Origin: Apus apus
Taxonomy: Eukaryota; Chordata; Aves; Apodiformes; Apodidae
DNA length: 64,000 nucleotides
Assembly (NCBI RefSeq): GCF_020740795.1
Contig: NC_067289.1
Location: 23,424,608-23,488,607, forward strand
Direction: 5' to 3'
The position numbers and the translations under genes were made by a program. Shown here in pieces: positions 49,101 to 60,976 of the stretch (the first letter of the stretch is position 1; each line of letters opens with the position of its first letter). The notes below the pieces were generated by a model. The model did no database searches. It saw only the letters and a list, made by a program, of their open reading frames with translations, and was not told the DNA's origin.

Positions 49101-50740
49101 ATTTCAGAATAAAACAGGGAACAGTAGCGAGAAAACAATTTTGCTGTCACTTTAGTAATTTCTCTGATTGACCTCATTCACCAATTACCCAAGCAGACTT
49201 AAGTGCTTTTTATTTTAAAATAGGATCACCTACATAAAGACAAATATGAATGTGTCTCAGTGGATTCTAGAAATGTGAAAATTAGTACCAGAGTTTAGAC
49301 CTATTGTCATAGGTAGCCAACAAGATTAGTAATGTAACCATCACAAATTCTTGGAAATGCTTTAGTAGTATTATCTTTTTCTTTAAAAGAACATTAACAG
49401 GCACTGACAACTCTGTTTTATATCATTTTTTTGAGTTTTGTTTCATAGTTTCCCACTTTTGGAATTATGTACTTCTACTTTACTTATGTTTAGGTTGTTT
49501 GGAGGAGCCTGGGGGCTTGCTGATGAAAGCATTTGCTTTGCTGCACATGGTGTTCCCCAGAAGGCTACTGGGATGGAATGCTGTAGGTTACCTTTGATCC
49601 CTGGGAAATTGTTTGGAAAGCCTCCCTGGTGGTGGCGTTTTCTCTGTTAATTTGGTTGATATTGTGGTGTTTTTCAGCACACTGTCAGGTGGCTCATTTC
49701 TGTGGAAAAATGACAGGAGAAGGCTTGGAGGACCAGAGCCACAGGCATTGCTGTGGGAATTCCCCATCCCACAGCCGGCCTGGGTAGTCTCTGCATATTG
49801 GATGTTGCATCAGTCTTTGTATTTTTGAAAATTAATGTTGTTAATCTGAAGTGTGGGGCTATTTTCAGACATTATGAACATGTATGTATATGCAATACTA
49901 AGATGTTGGGTGCCTTAAAAAGAATGGAGGATAGTAGAGGGTTTAGCACAATATGAAATACTGATAACTCAGTCGTATGTCACATCCTGAATCTTCACTG
50001 TCCATTTACTTTTTTTTAACAACTGTATTTTTCTAGTAGAATTTTATAAATCTCTCAAGAATATCCTATATATTTGATGACTTCTGGAGAATTGTTTTAG
50101 CTTAGCCAAGGGTCAGATCTCCCTGACTTTAGGAATTCAAAGAGGTGTCACTAACTGCGGCAGAATATTCCTGTCCCTGGCAGGGCAGTTTGGACTGTTG
50201 TGGCACGGGGCCACTAAGGGAGGTTCTCTGTAGGAACATGATTTTGCAGTAGGGATTGACTAATTTCAGTCAGGAGTTCCTGAATTGTGATAAATCACTG
50301 TTGGGTTGGCAGAGACCTGAAACGTGCTGTGGTGGCACTGCCATCCCATCTGCTGGTGGTGGGACTTGTTACCATTGCTGATGGCAGCTCCTGTAGCAGT
50401 AATACCAAAAAAACCCACAACCAACCAAACAAAACCCAGAAAGTTTAGGAGTCTTTCTCCTGTCTCAAGTTAGCAACTTTCCCCAAATGTTATAGTGCCA
50501 TTAGCATACAGATTATGGGAAAATGTGGGGGTTTTTTTTTACTTCCCTCAGCTTTCCTTTGCTTTTCTGGAGAGAGTAGCTGGTTTAGATGTTAAAGAAT
50601 TGTGAGAATGTATTTATTAAGATTTTTCTGACTGTGCTTCTATAAAATTAATTCAATCTATCACAACACTGTCCTGAACTGAGATGGGTTTTCCAGAAAG
50701 CTTCACAAACCTTTGGTTTTGTATTTGGTCTCAAAGTATA

Positions 50741-50790
50741 TGTGTGTGTATATATATATTTATATCTTTGTGTATATATATATATATATG
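50741..50790 (+). repeat. (GT)n/(AT)n compound microsatellite
   Basis: TGTGTG passing into TATATA, repeated after a short break. Confidence 0.9.
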
Positions 50791-51833
50791 TCCATTATCT
50801 GAATAATCATTGAACTGAAAGTCTGCCATTGAATTCCAAGGCTTTGGCAATCAAGGCTAATTAGTAGGTTGGTTGTTGTGGGTTTTTTCCCCCATTATTG
50901 TTTGGTTTGATGGTGTTCAGAGTATGACTTGAGAGAGGAAAACATTGCAGCGTGAAAATTCTCATCAAAGAATACTTTTTAACAAGATTTTCAAATTTAC
51001 TTCTTTCTTTTCTTTTCTTTGGAGAATGAAAGAGCTATGCTCAAAGGAGCACAGGAATTGTCACTCAGGCTTAGAGCTGAAATGTGTTCACTGTGATGTG
51101 TCCTCTCATTCCTGAGAGTGCCCAGGACTCAAAGGAAGATGTAAGGAATTCCCAGTAGTGAGATTATGGGGTCAGATGTGGCCAGGTACCTAATCTGCTC
51201 CACCATTTGCTCCTGCCCTGAGCAATCAGGGATCTGGGGTGTTGCACCACTGGAGGCACTGGTCCTGTGTGCCCAGGGAGCAGGGGAGTGCTGAGCACTT
51301 AGACAAATCATGTTGGAGTCTTTCTGTGAGAAATGAACTTTAAAAAACTGGATGTCAGTAATGGATGTTGGCCATTTTTAAAAGTTTACCTCTGCTCTTT
51401 GGAAAACTCACTCAGAGTTTCTCTGGTGTTGTTAAACTGCCATATGAGGGCACATCTGATCAGTCTGCGTGAAAACCCTGCTGAGAAAGATGTGTAGCTA
51501 ATGAATTCTTCTTAATCAGAGAGCATCATTTCTTGTGGCATCACTTCTGTTATGTTTTCTTGCAGTGACCAAAAACCTGGCCGCTTTGGAAAGTGGATAG
51601 TATTGGCAAGAAAAGAAATATGGCAAGTAAAGGTATTTTTTAGATCCAGTTTGTGTTAGTGTTTTCTTTAAAGAAAGGGCAAGTCACAGCTATTGCCTCC
51701 TTGTTCTGCAGCCCTCACTGAGAATAACTAAAGGCACTAATTAAGGCAGAGTCAGTCATTGTTCCCTTTGAGTTTAATTCTCCCCTTTCGTTTTAAACTG
51801 ACACAGTCAGAAATGTGGATGGATCTAATGTAT

Positions 51834-51854
51834 GTGTATATATATATATATATT
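51834..51854 (+). repeat. (TA)n microsatellite
   Basis: GTGTA followed by about eight TA dinucleotides. Confidence 0.9.
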
Positions 51855-53139
51855 GCTCCTGTGAGCAATGAGGGGCCATGATACTACAGGCAGTGATGCT
51901 GGGAGGAATGGCATTGGCATGGCTGGGAGAAGGGTTAAGCTGTGGCAAGTGGGAGCTGTGCCAAGGCTAACAGTGCAAACAGCACCTGGACGTTCAGCAT
52001 CTGGCTGGGTCAGAGCCAGTCAATAACAACATGCAATTCTTGTTGAAACCTCTCTTTTTAGAGCAGGTAAACAAACAACTCACAGAATCCTGTTTTCCCT
52101 GCTTTTGGCCCAAATTCTCAGCCAGCTTGCAGGTTGCTGGCATTCTCAACATGGCTTTTACCTGTCTGCATGCACGGGTAGTCATTTGGCTGGCAGCAAG
52201 TTCGAGCACCTGGGTTTGCACATCGACCGTGGGCCTGAAGTGGAGACCAATTGCAAACACAGTTATCTCTGTTGGGTTTTTCTAGAGAGTGGTGTTTTGC
52301 ACCTCAAGACTTCAGTCTGTAAGCTGTACCAGCTGGATTGCCTTCCTGTCCCTCCACTGCCTAAGCAGCCTCCCGAGGTTAGCCGTGGTGGGATGACATG
52401 CCTTGTGCTTTGCCAGCCCCTACAAGCCAGCCAAAGTCTGTTTCAGCCTTCAGAGCACAAGAGACTGGTAAGGTGGATCTCTTGACAGGTGTGCATCAGG
52501 GAGAAGGAGGAGATGGTCCGTTTGCAGCAGCCTAGAATGAGGTGCTGTTAACTCAAGGCAGGAGTAACTGCCTCCCATGTCATTACGGCTGCTGGAAGAG
52601 GGTGGCTCATGTTTGAAATGGAAACGCTGGAACCAAGAATGTACAGGATTTACATACACACTGTGTGTCTATGTGTGTATACATGTGTATATATATGCTT
52701 TCATGTTGAAGTGTAGAAGTTGGTTTTTGGAAAGTTCCAGGAGATTCAGGTCTGTGGCTTGCTTTGGACTGTTATTAAAATAAAACTGGGGACATTTTGG
52801 TTATGGAGCTAAAAGTAGATGCATTGAGACCTACATTCTTAATGTAGGTCAGTGGAGGCACTTCTCAGACAGACGAGCATTTTGGACACCTCAGCAGCGT
52901 GTTGCATCTCCTAGGATAGTAGATAGTTAGTAGAGGCAGTGCAGAAACTGCTGCATCCCAAGTCATTCAGAAAGGTTGCCAAGTTTGTCAGGAACCAGAA
53001 TGGCAGAATAATGAGGATTATATTTCATTTGGGATGGAAAGGCAACTGTGGGAAGTTCAGCAGAGCAACTCAGATCATCTTGGCTCCATGGGGGAGGGAG
53101 AATGTATAACTGGCTGGCTAAAAAGAAGCAAGCTGTGAG

Positions 53140-53300
53140 TGCATTTGTGTGTATGTCTGTATTTATATATATATATATGTATATACAAATCTGTGTATAT
53201 AACACTGTGTGTAGATATGTAAGTATGTATATGCCTACAATGTATAATATGTGTAACTACAGATATGTATACATGTATAGAAATTTATATTTCTCTATAT
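53140..53300 (+). repeat. TG/TA-rich low-complexity region
   Basis: Short TGTG, TATATA and TATGTA words over about 160 bp with a pure (TA)n core near 53165-53178. Confidence 0.8.
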
Positions 53301-56300
53301 AAATAGTCATGCAACTATGGGAAATAACATTTCAACAGTGTGTCCTTTCCATGGCAACTCAACAAAAAGCTGCTTCCGTTAATATCACATGGGCCCAGAT
53401 GTCTTAAGTTATCTTTTCTATGTAGAAAGGAGTGTTGCTTAGAGGTTGAGCACAAACCTGGAAGGTTTTTACTATTCCAGAGGACCTGAGTAAGTTATTA
53501 GCTGCTCCACAGCTGCTCTACATTTGTGAAATTAAGTGGTGACCAAAATGACTTAGGGCTGGTTTTAAAGGCAAGGGAAGGTGATTGCTGACTGCTTTGG
53601 GAAGCTCTGTCAAGCTCCCAGGGTTTCCCTGCTGAAATAACCATGCTAGGAATTGTTCCAGTTTGCTGTTAGTGTTCCAGCTAATGCTAATGGCTTCTGA
53701 ACAGAGGAAAAAAAAGATTAATTTCCTGCTCCAGAGTAAGTTATCTGAAGTCTTATTACTCTGACTTGCTGATGTATGGATTTCCATTTTGGGTTAGGAT
53801 ACTTGGCTGTAATCTGAACTCGGTGAATGTCCAGTTCAGGATGTGTCTTCTGTGTTATAATTGATTTCAAATAGTTTTGCTTCATCATCAGAACAAGCTA
53901 TACCTTAATTCATGATAAGCTCCAAGAATTTCTCAGCTGGAAACCCATTCCTATCAGTATGAATCTTGCACTTGCCTTCAGTGGGGTTGAGTCAGACCAG
54001 AGTGTTTCAGTAAGTGCTGACATCAAAACAGTCTTGTAGCTGTGCAACTATGAACTAAAATTGTAATTTTGTAATAAAAGTGAGCCTAAAAACTGCTTAC
54101 TAGTTATGTATTCTGTGGTTATGGCAGCTTTCTATCAATCAGACCTTCCTGAGGTGAGGGCTTTGGTTTTGTGCTGTGGTGAGTTTTGCCCCTGATTTGA
54201 GCTGGAAGCGGCTCAGCCCCTGGAATAACGCACCAGGCACGCGCCGCCCTGGGAAGGAAGGAAAAGCTGCACAGGAATGATCTCTGGCAGCATTCCCTGA
54301 GTCCTCAGCCCTGAAGGGATGGCTGGACACTCCATTGCCACAGGTGGTGTGCTGGAATTACTGTAGGTGATGGGAATGTGGGGTTTGTCCTGATGGTTTT
54401 GGCTGCCGCCTGCCAGGATGGGCACAGGGTGCTTGGGGTTGGTGCCTCTGTGGAGGAATGTCCTTCTGTCCCCAGTGCCACCCAGTGATGGCTGTTGGAG
54501 CAGTGTGGCTCTGTCATCCTGCCACTGACCAGCCTTTGCAATCCATGATGGGATTAGCAAAGCGAAGGGGGAGAATGGAACCTTTCTTTCCAAGTCCTTT
54601 GCTTCCTCTGAGGCAGAAGGCAAACAAGAAATAATCACGGGAATCAAAACAAACACCCGATGGCTTAAAATATGTGATATTAGTGAAATATTTCATTTAG
54701 GCTTCTTGATTATGCTTTGCCTTATAATTTCATCTGGAGGAAATAAGCACCTTATGGGAAAGTGCTTCCCAATCTCTTTTGCATAAATGCTACAGTGAAA
54801 CTTTGTGTGATATATAGCTGCCTGTTCAAGAAAATAGGTCATTTCCATACAAATTGCATCTTTTATGCAGAAAATATGCTGAACTCATATACTGTCTTCT
54901 GGTTAAAGCTGGTTTTGTGATTTCAGCATATTTGTCTGAATGAAGACAACTGGAAGGAGAGCAGAAAAAAAATTATTATTTTTAAATTAACTCGTGCAGG
55001 CCTAATGTCAGGCTCTAACCTCTTGAATCCAGCGTCTCTGGGGCGCAGGCAGCAACATCCTCCTCAAATGGATACATTTTTTTCTTTTTCAGCAGGAAGC
55101 ATCAAATTTTAAGTATCACAAGGCTCAGAGGGCTGCAGCTTTGCTGAGCATCTGGGGACTTTGGGAAATAAGGTTTTCTGATGTCAGTTGGTAAAGAAGA
55201 TGCCTAGATGCCCATATCCTTAGGGAAGCAGCCGTTCGCACAAGAAGCCCACAGACTGAAGCCAGGAAAGGAATGATGAAGTTTGCAAATCTTCTTATGC
55301 TCTGTAGCAATCTCTTCCTTGCAGGGTGAATTTAATCTATAATGAACCTAGGCTATTGCTCCAAAGAAACAATAAACCAATCCTGCCTTTTACAGAGCTG
55401 AGTTTTGCCATGCCACTTTATATTTAGCAGAGGGTGTGAGGAGCAGACATACAAAATGCTGTTTCTATAGATAGATGTGGAAATAAATTCCATGGCCTAA
55501 AGCACCTAGGTGCCCAAGGCTCCAGTGGTGTAAACTGCTCCCAGCACAGCAGTGCTTGTATCCCTGCTCTGGGAGATGATTTAAAGATGTCTGGGGTAGC
55601 AGTTCCTTTGGAAGGCTTTCCTTGCAGCCTTTAGTATTCTCTTAAATAAGTTTACAAGTTAAGATGAAGCCCAACTTCTCAGCTCCTGTGAGCTGCCCTC
55701 AGCCCGTCAAAGTGCTTGGGTTCCTTGGTGCTGGTGGGGAGCTTGACCCTGTCTGTGGCAATCCTCTCCCTGTGTATCCAGCTAGTGTTTTTTTTCCCAT
55801 GGGAATGCAGAGAGCTGAAGGTGTGGCTGTGTGCTGATCCCTTGTGTTGCCTGGATCACTTGGCTTGTGGATGAGCTGTTAAGTCACAAGGACAAAGGTT
55901 CCCTAGGCTCCTAGCTGAGCTTCTGTGCCCGCCTGAAACCCGATCCTGTCCTTGTGCGTTGAAAAAACACTTTGTGCTCCCAGTCCCTGCAGGTGATGTT
56001 TACAGAAGCTGTGGAAGTCCTTGGTTCAAAACACCATCCCACACCAGCAAACCTTAACTCAAAGGCAGCAGCAACCTATTGCTTAAGGACAAGCAGGATA
56101 AGTGATAAGGTAATAAGCTTTCCCAAGCAGGGGTCTGAAAACTCACTGCTTTATGTGATAAACTCCTATTAAAAAATAGTAATATATCCCGAGATTTTCT
56201 TTTTAGTAATAATAATGATAAAGGCCCTGTGTAGTACTTTTCATTTAACAAATTAGCAAGTACTGACCACCAAGGTCTTATCAGGCATGTAAGAGACACT

Positions 56301-58313
56301 ACCAGTCATCTCACTGAAAAAGTCTTTATTTTTCCTCTTCTTCCCCCCCTATATCATTTAGTTAAGACTCATCCTACTTAAATCATATGCCATTTACTCC
56401 CTGAACAGCATTTGGGAAAGGACAGTGATCTTAAGAGGTTTGTCTCTTAAACAGAGCAAGACATTACCAGGGAGAAGGGAATTTGGCCCCAGGGGAGGGG
56501 AAAACGTTCCCACCCATTAATCTTACCTGGAGCTTTGGGTGACTGTGTTGTAGCTAACATTTGGTATTTAAAATGAATTAGAATGTAACTGGAGCTAAGC
56601 TTTTGTTCCCAATTCTCAGTCTCCACAGGGAAGACAATGAAAATTTCCTACCTCAAAAAAAATATTATTATAATGTGTGCCATTAGATGGCCAGATACTC
56701 TACTGAATGGAATATTGCATATATATAAAAAATTAAAAGGTTTGTTTCTACTATTTCTTTCTGTAGTGAAAGGATTTTAAGAATTATCTAAAAATTCAAC
56801 AATAAGTTGTTCTCAAAGCAATTATGAACTTATAAAAATGGTAATAATCCTAATAAATCATTGACAACCCTGGGTATTCAGGGGGCAGTGTTATGCCCTC
56901 ATGGAAAAGGGTGAAGTGCTGGACCATAAAGACAGTGATTTAGTTGCCGAAGATGTTTCATCTTCAGAAATTTTCCACTGAAAAATGTCTACTTATTAAA
57001 TAGGAAAACAAAATCCTCAGACTGTTGGTTTTTTTTTAATCATTATTTGGTAGCTGGAAAATTGTGACTCCTTGAATGTTGCTGCAAATGAAAATCTTTC
57101 CGATACTGTTTTCATCTAAACTAAACACTTTTCAACTTAAGAAAACTCCTTTTTGAAGCATAAATAAGTTTTCTGAAAATAAGATTAATTTAGAAGAAAA
57201 CTTTTTTAAACAAGACTTTCTAATAGTAGAAGTAGAGCAGGTTTTTTTCCCCCTTTTATTGAAGAAAAAAAAAAAAAAAGCACTGGCTTTTGGGTACTTT
57301 GCTTCATGTAAATTTTGTGTGTGTAGGGGAAAAAATAGGATCTTTAATCTTGCTGGATTTATGGAGGAAAAAACACTCAAACACATGAAGGAGTTTGTTA
57401 TCTGTGCTCCAAAAGTTGCTCTGTCTGTATCAGTTTTTCTAATAAAAGGTATTACATGTTCTCTCACTTCAGTAGTTGACTACTTGAAGGAAAAAATAAA
57501 GGTTGGATAATAATTAAAGGAATGAAGTATTGAAGAAAGAGTCACAAGAAGAATTGCTGGCAAAGGGCTTAAAGTTCCAAAATGGAGCTTTGGGCATAAT
57601 CAACAGTGGCTTGTGAATGCATCATCATTTTGAATGAATATCAGACAATTTACCCATTTTTGTAATGACATTATTCCAAATGCAAACTACAAATGAGTTC
57701 ATAATTGTTGTCCCTATTGTCATTACTGAAAGTAATAGTCTTGTGAAAGTGAATGAGTGGGTAGAGTAGAACCTTGGGAAAATTGCAGTTACTGTGCAGC
57801 TCTAAAACCAAAAGTTGTCTGATGTGTCTCCATACTAATGAAGTAACAGTAAAACTGAATGACCACATTGTGGGGGCAAGAGGATAAAGTCCCAGTGTGT
57901 CTCCTCAGTTGGCCTGCTAGCATTCAGCTCTGCACGGGCAGGTCTTTGGCTGCTGGACTGGTTAACACCAGAAATAAGATGATTTTTCTGAAATCTGGGT
58001 CTTTTACAGATCCTTTGGAAGAATGTCACTGCAATATCGGGAGACTGTATTCAATGACCTATTTTATTTTTTTTATTTAAGGTTTTGTCCAGCATCTGTA
58101 GTCTTGAGTAATATACTGGTCCTTGTAGGGGTGCAAACAAACATTTTCTTTTCTTGTGCATGAAACATAAAATGTGCACAGGCTGAAAATCTGTATGTTT
58201 GTAGGACAGGTAGGGCAGGATGATAGATACAGGAACACCTGCTGCCAAAGTCGTGGTTTTAATATGCTCAAATTAGCCACAGCCAAGGCTAATGTGCTGC
58301 AAACACTTGCAGG

Positions 58314-58435
58314 TGTGGGTAAACCTTCAGAGAATGAACATTGTTCAGCTCTTCAGGCACTAATTTCTTTCTGCTGTGGGTAAACCCTAAAAGAATGAAC
58401 ATTGTTCAGCTGTTACTGCTTTGGATTTCTTTCTT
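58314..58435 (+). repeat. 61-bp tandem duplication
   Basis: Copy 1 at 58314-58374 and copy 2 at 58375-58435 both begin TGTGGGTAAACC, share GAATGAACATTGTTCAGCT and end near ATTTCTTTCT. The copies differ at perhaps a fifth of positions, so the duplication is not recent. Confidence 0.88.
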
Positions 58436-60781
58436 ACCTTCATTACTGGCTGATTTTCAGCACCTGTAATTAACGTGCTTGGAGTGGGTGGATGTCTTTA
58501 CATTTGCTCCTTCTTCTCACAGCTAAATCAGGGAACCAGAAAAACTCTGAAGTACGATTCTCTGCAAAATGTTTTCCAAGTTCCCTGGTGCCGTGGTGGG
58601 CTGGGCAGAGAGGGCCCAAACAGGGGAAAGCACTACTGGAGATAAAGAGATGTCTGAAAAAAAGCTGCCATCCTGAAGCCTTCCAGAGGAAAAGTTGCTT
58701 GTGTTTTGGCCTAGTTGCCAATTCTTAACTTTGCAACTCCTTGTAAGAAGTAAAGAGAACTCAAACTTTTGGAAAGTCCCACACTCTAGAGCTATGCAGC
58801 TGATACCCAGCGAGTTGGGCACCTCAAATTGGTTGTAACCTTGTGCTTGAAGAATATTGCTTTGCTTCTGATGGAGTATAGGTGTTTAGTTTTGTCTGGA
58901 TATTGTGATGTTGTTCATCTAAACAATGTCCCAAACCTCTTGTGGCTAGTTACTGGTGGGTGAGTCTGGTGGGCTTTGATTCAGGTGCTCAATGGTTGCT
59001 GTGAAATGTCACTCCTGGTCACAGAATGCATTTGATAGGGGTGTAAATTCACTAGTTATCTTGAAATGAAACTGCAATCTAGGCCTGTAAATTGACATTT
59101 CCATCAGATAAGGAGGGAGTGAAAATACACCTGTGTCTTTAATCTGACACAGGAGGAAGTTGCTAGAAATTTTACCATGTTCTTAGTGACTTCAGAGGAT
59201 CAGGACCCTGCTAAATCAACCACAGCATTAATTTAGAAATTTGTATCCTTACAGCCTTAGTTTATTACAATATAAGCACCACAAAAATCCTAAAATCTAG
59301 AGAACAGAAATGCCCAAAGCATGAATCAAGAGACAAGAGTCTGACACTGGGAAAAAAAGCTGGACAGAGGATGACAGTTCCTGAGTAAACAACATACTGC
59401 AGAGCCTGAGCAGACGGGCATGAGGTGAGTGGTGGAGACACAGCCCTGCTTGTTTTGGATGATTTGTTGAATTCTGAAAGAGGGAGATAGTAGCAAAATG
59501 TAGAGTCATTGCAGACAGTAGCTGGAGCTGGTCCAAGGAACAGAAGAGCTCTCCGGGTCAGTCAGGGTCACCTCACTGAGCACAGTGACTTGATTACAAA
59601 AAAATTAAATGCTGTAATTCAGACCTTGAGGATAAACAAGGAAGTGCTGTATAGTTGTCGGGAGGCAGCATCTAGCTTCTTCAAGGAGAAATCAGTAATA
59701 TTTTAAGCCTTTTAAGTTCTGTTCTGCTGGAGTGGCTGGTGAGTAACTGAAAGCTGAAGGCCAACTAACTTGTGGCCATGCAGTGCTGGTGGCGAGTTCC
59801 ATTTCGTTCCCAGCTCATTAAACATCTACCTCTGAAATCACTAGGTGTCTTCATTGCTTCTTAAGCTGAGTGGCCCAAAGGTATGAACCAAAGGTTCTAG
59901 TCTTTTCTTTCTGAGTAAACACCCTAGAAAATATTTTTTTAAAATGGAACTGAAAAGAACAGGTATGTCTACACTTGAGTAGAAAAGTGGGAGCTGAGTG
60001 CAGGCTCTTTAAAGAGTATCCCCTGTTGCATGTAAGTTAAAAACAAAACAAAACAAAACAAGCCCAAACAAACCAGAACACAAGCCCCTCACAGTAGCCT
60101 GCATATGCACATAGCAGAACAAGAAGAGAAGACTGCAGTTTATTGTGTTTGGGAGAAGGATACATCCCAAGTCCTCATGCAAGCTGTTCAGTGGAGGCTG
60201 TCAATTGCTTTTGCATCAATAACAAGTTGCTTTTTGAAGAGAAAAACGTGCTTAATTTGAAAAAATTACTGAAGTGGATTAAATACAGGCTCAGAAAGGG
60301 CAGGAGAAGAGAAGCTACTACTAGACAGAGGACCAAATGAAAAAAATGCATTGATCCATTTCTATTAATTTTGTGGGGTTTTTTTTATTTTTAAAACTTA
60401 GATGTTGTGTATCTTTGGTAATGAACCTGCCTGATGGCCTCATCTGCAGAATGGCAGAGAAAATCCAAGTGATGTGCCTGGATTTGATGCCTCTAGGTTA
60501 TTACCACATGCTTTGCAAGGAAGGCTAAAGAAGCAGAGTGACAATATGAAACTAAGAACAGAAGCCAAGGTTTTAAATATAACTGGTTTGGGGGCAGGGG
60601 GTGATTGAAGTTTTTTGCCATGTGACTTAGTACATGTTTCTCTTTCTCCATCTTCTAAAGATTTTGTGATGTGTGACATACCGTCCCAAGCCATTGCAGT
60701 CAGTTTTGAAAACCCTCATCAGAAGTTCTGTCTAATTTGGTTACATATTGTGGCTAAAATAGGGACAACTGGGGCTGGAAG

Positions 60782-60976
60782 CAGTTCCTCATGGAGAGGG
60801 TGATCAGACATTGGAACGGACTGCCCAGGGAAGCAGTGGAGGCACCGTCCCTGGAGGTGTTCAAGGAAAGGCTGGATGGGGCACTAAGTGCCACAGTCTG
60901 GAGATGTGGTGGTGTTGGTCATAGGCTGGGCTTGATGATCTTAAAGGTCTTTTCCAGCCTTGGTGATTCTGTGATT
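60782..60976 (+). mobile_element. CR1 3' fragment, about 195 bp
   Basis: Contains 'agacattggaacggactgcc', 'gtccctggaggtgttcaagg', 'gggcttgatgatcttaaagg' and ends 'ttggtgattctgtgattc'. The tail with 'cataggctgggcttgatgat' marks a different subfamily from the 18.8-kb copy. Confidence 0.92.

Larger units (their letters stand above)
46200..60781. other. Gene-free downstream region
   Basis: AT-rich intergenic DNA with no recognised gene or CR1. Contains AT/GT microsatellites (50741-50790, 51834-51854, 52660-52697, 53140-53300), a 61-bp tandem duplication (58314-58435), an A run at 57266-57279 and an AAAAC stretch at 60039-60060. Confidence 0.5.
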
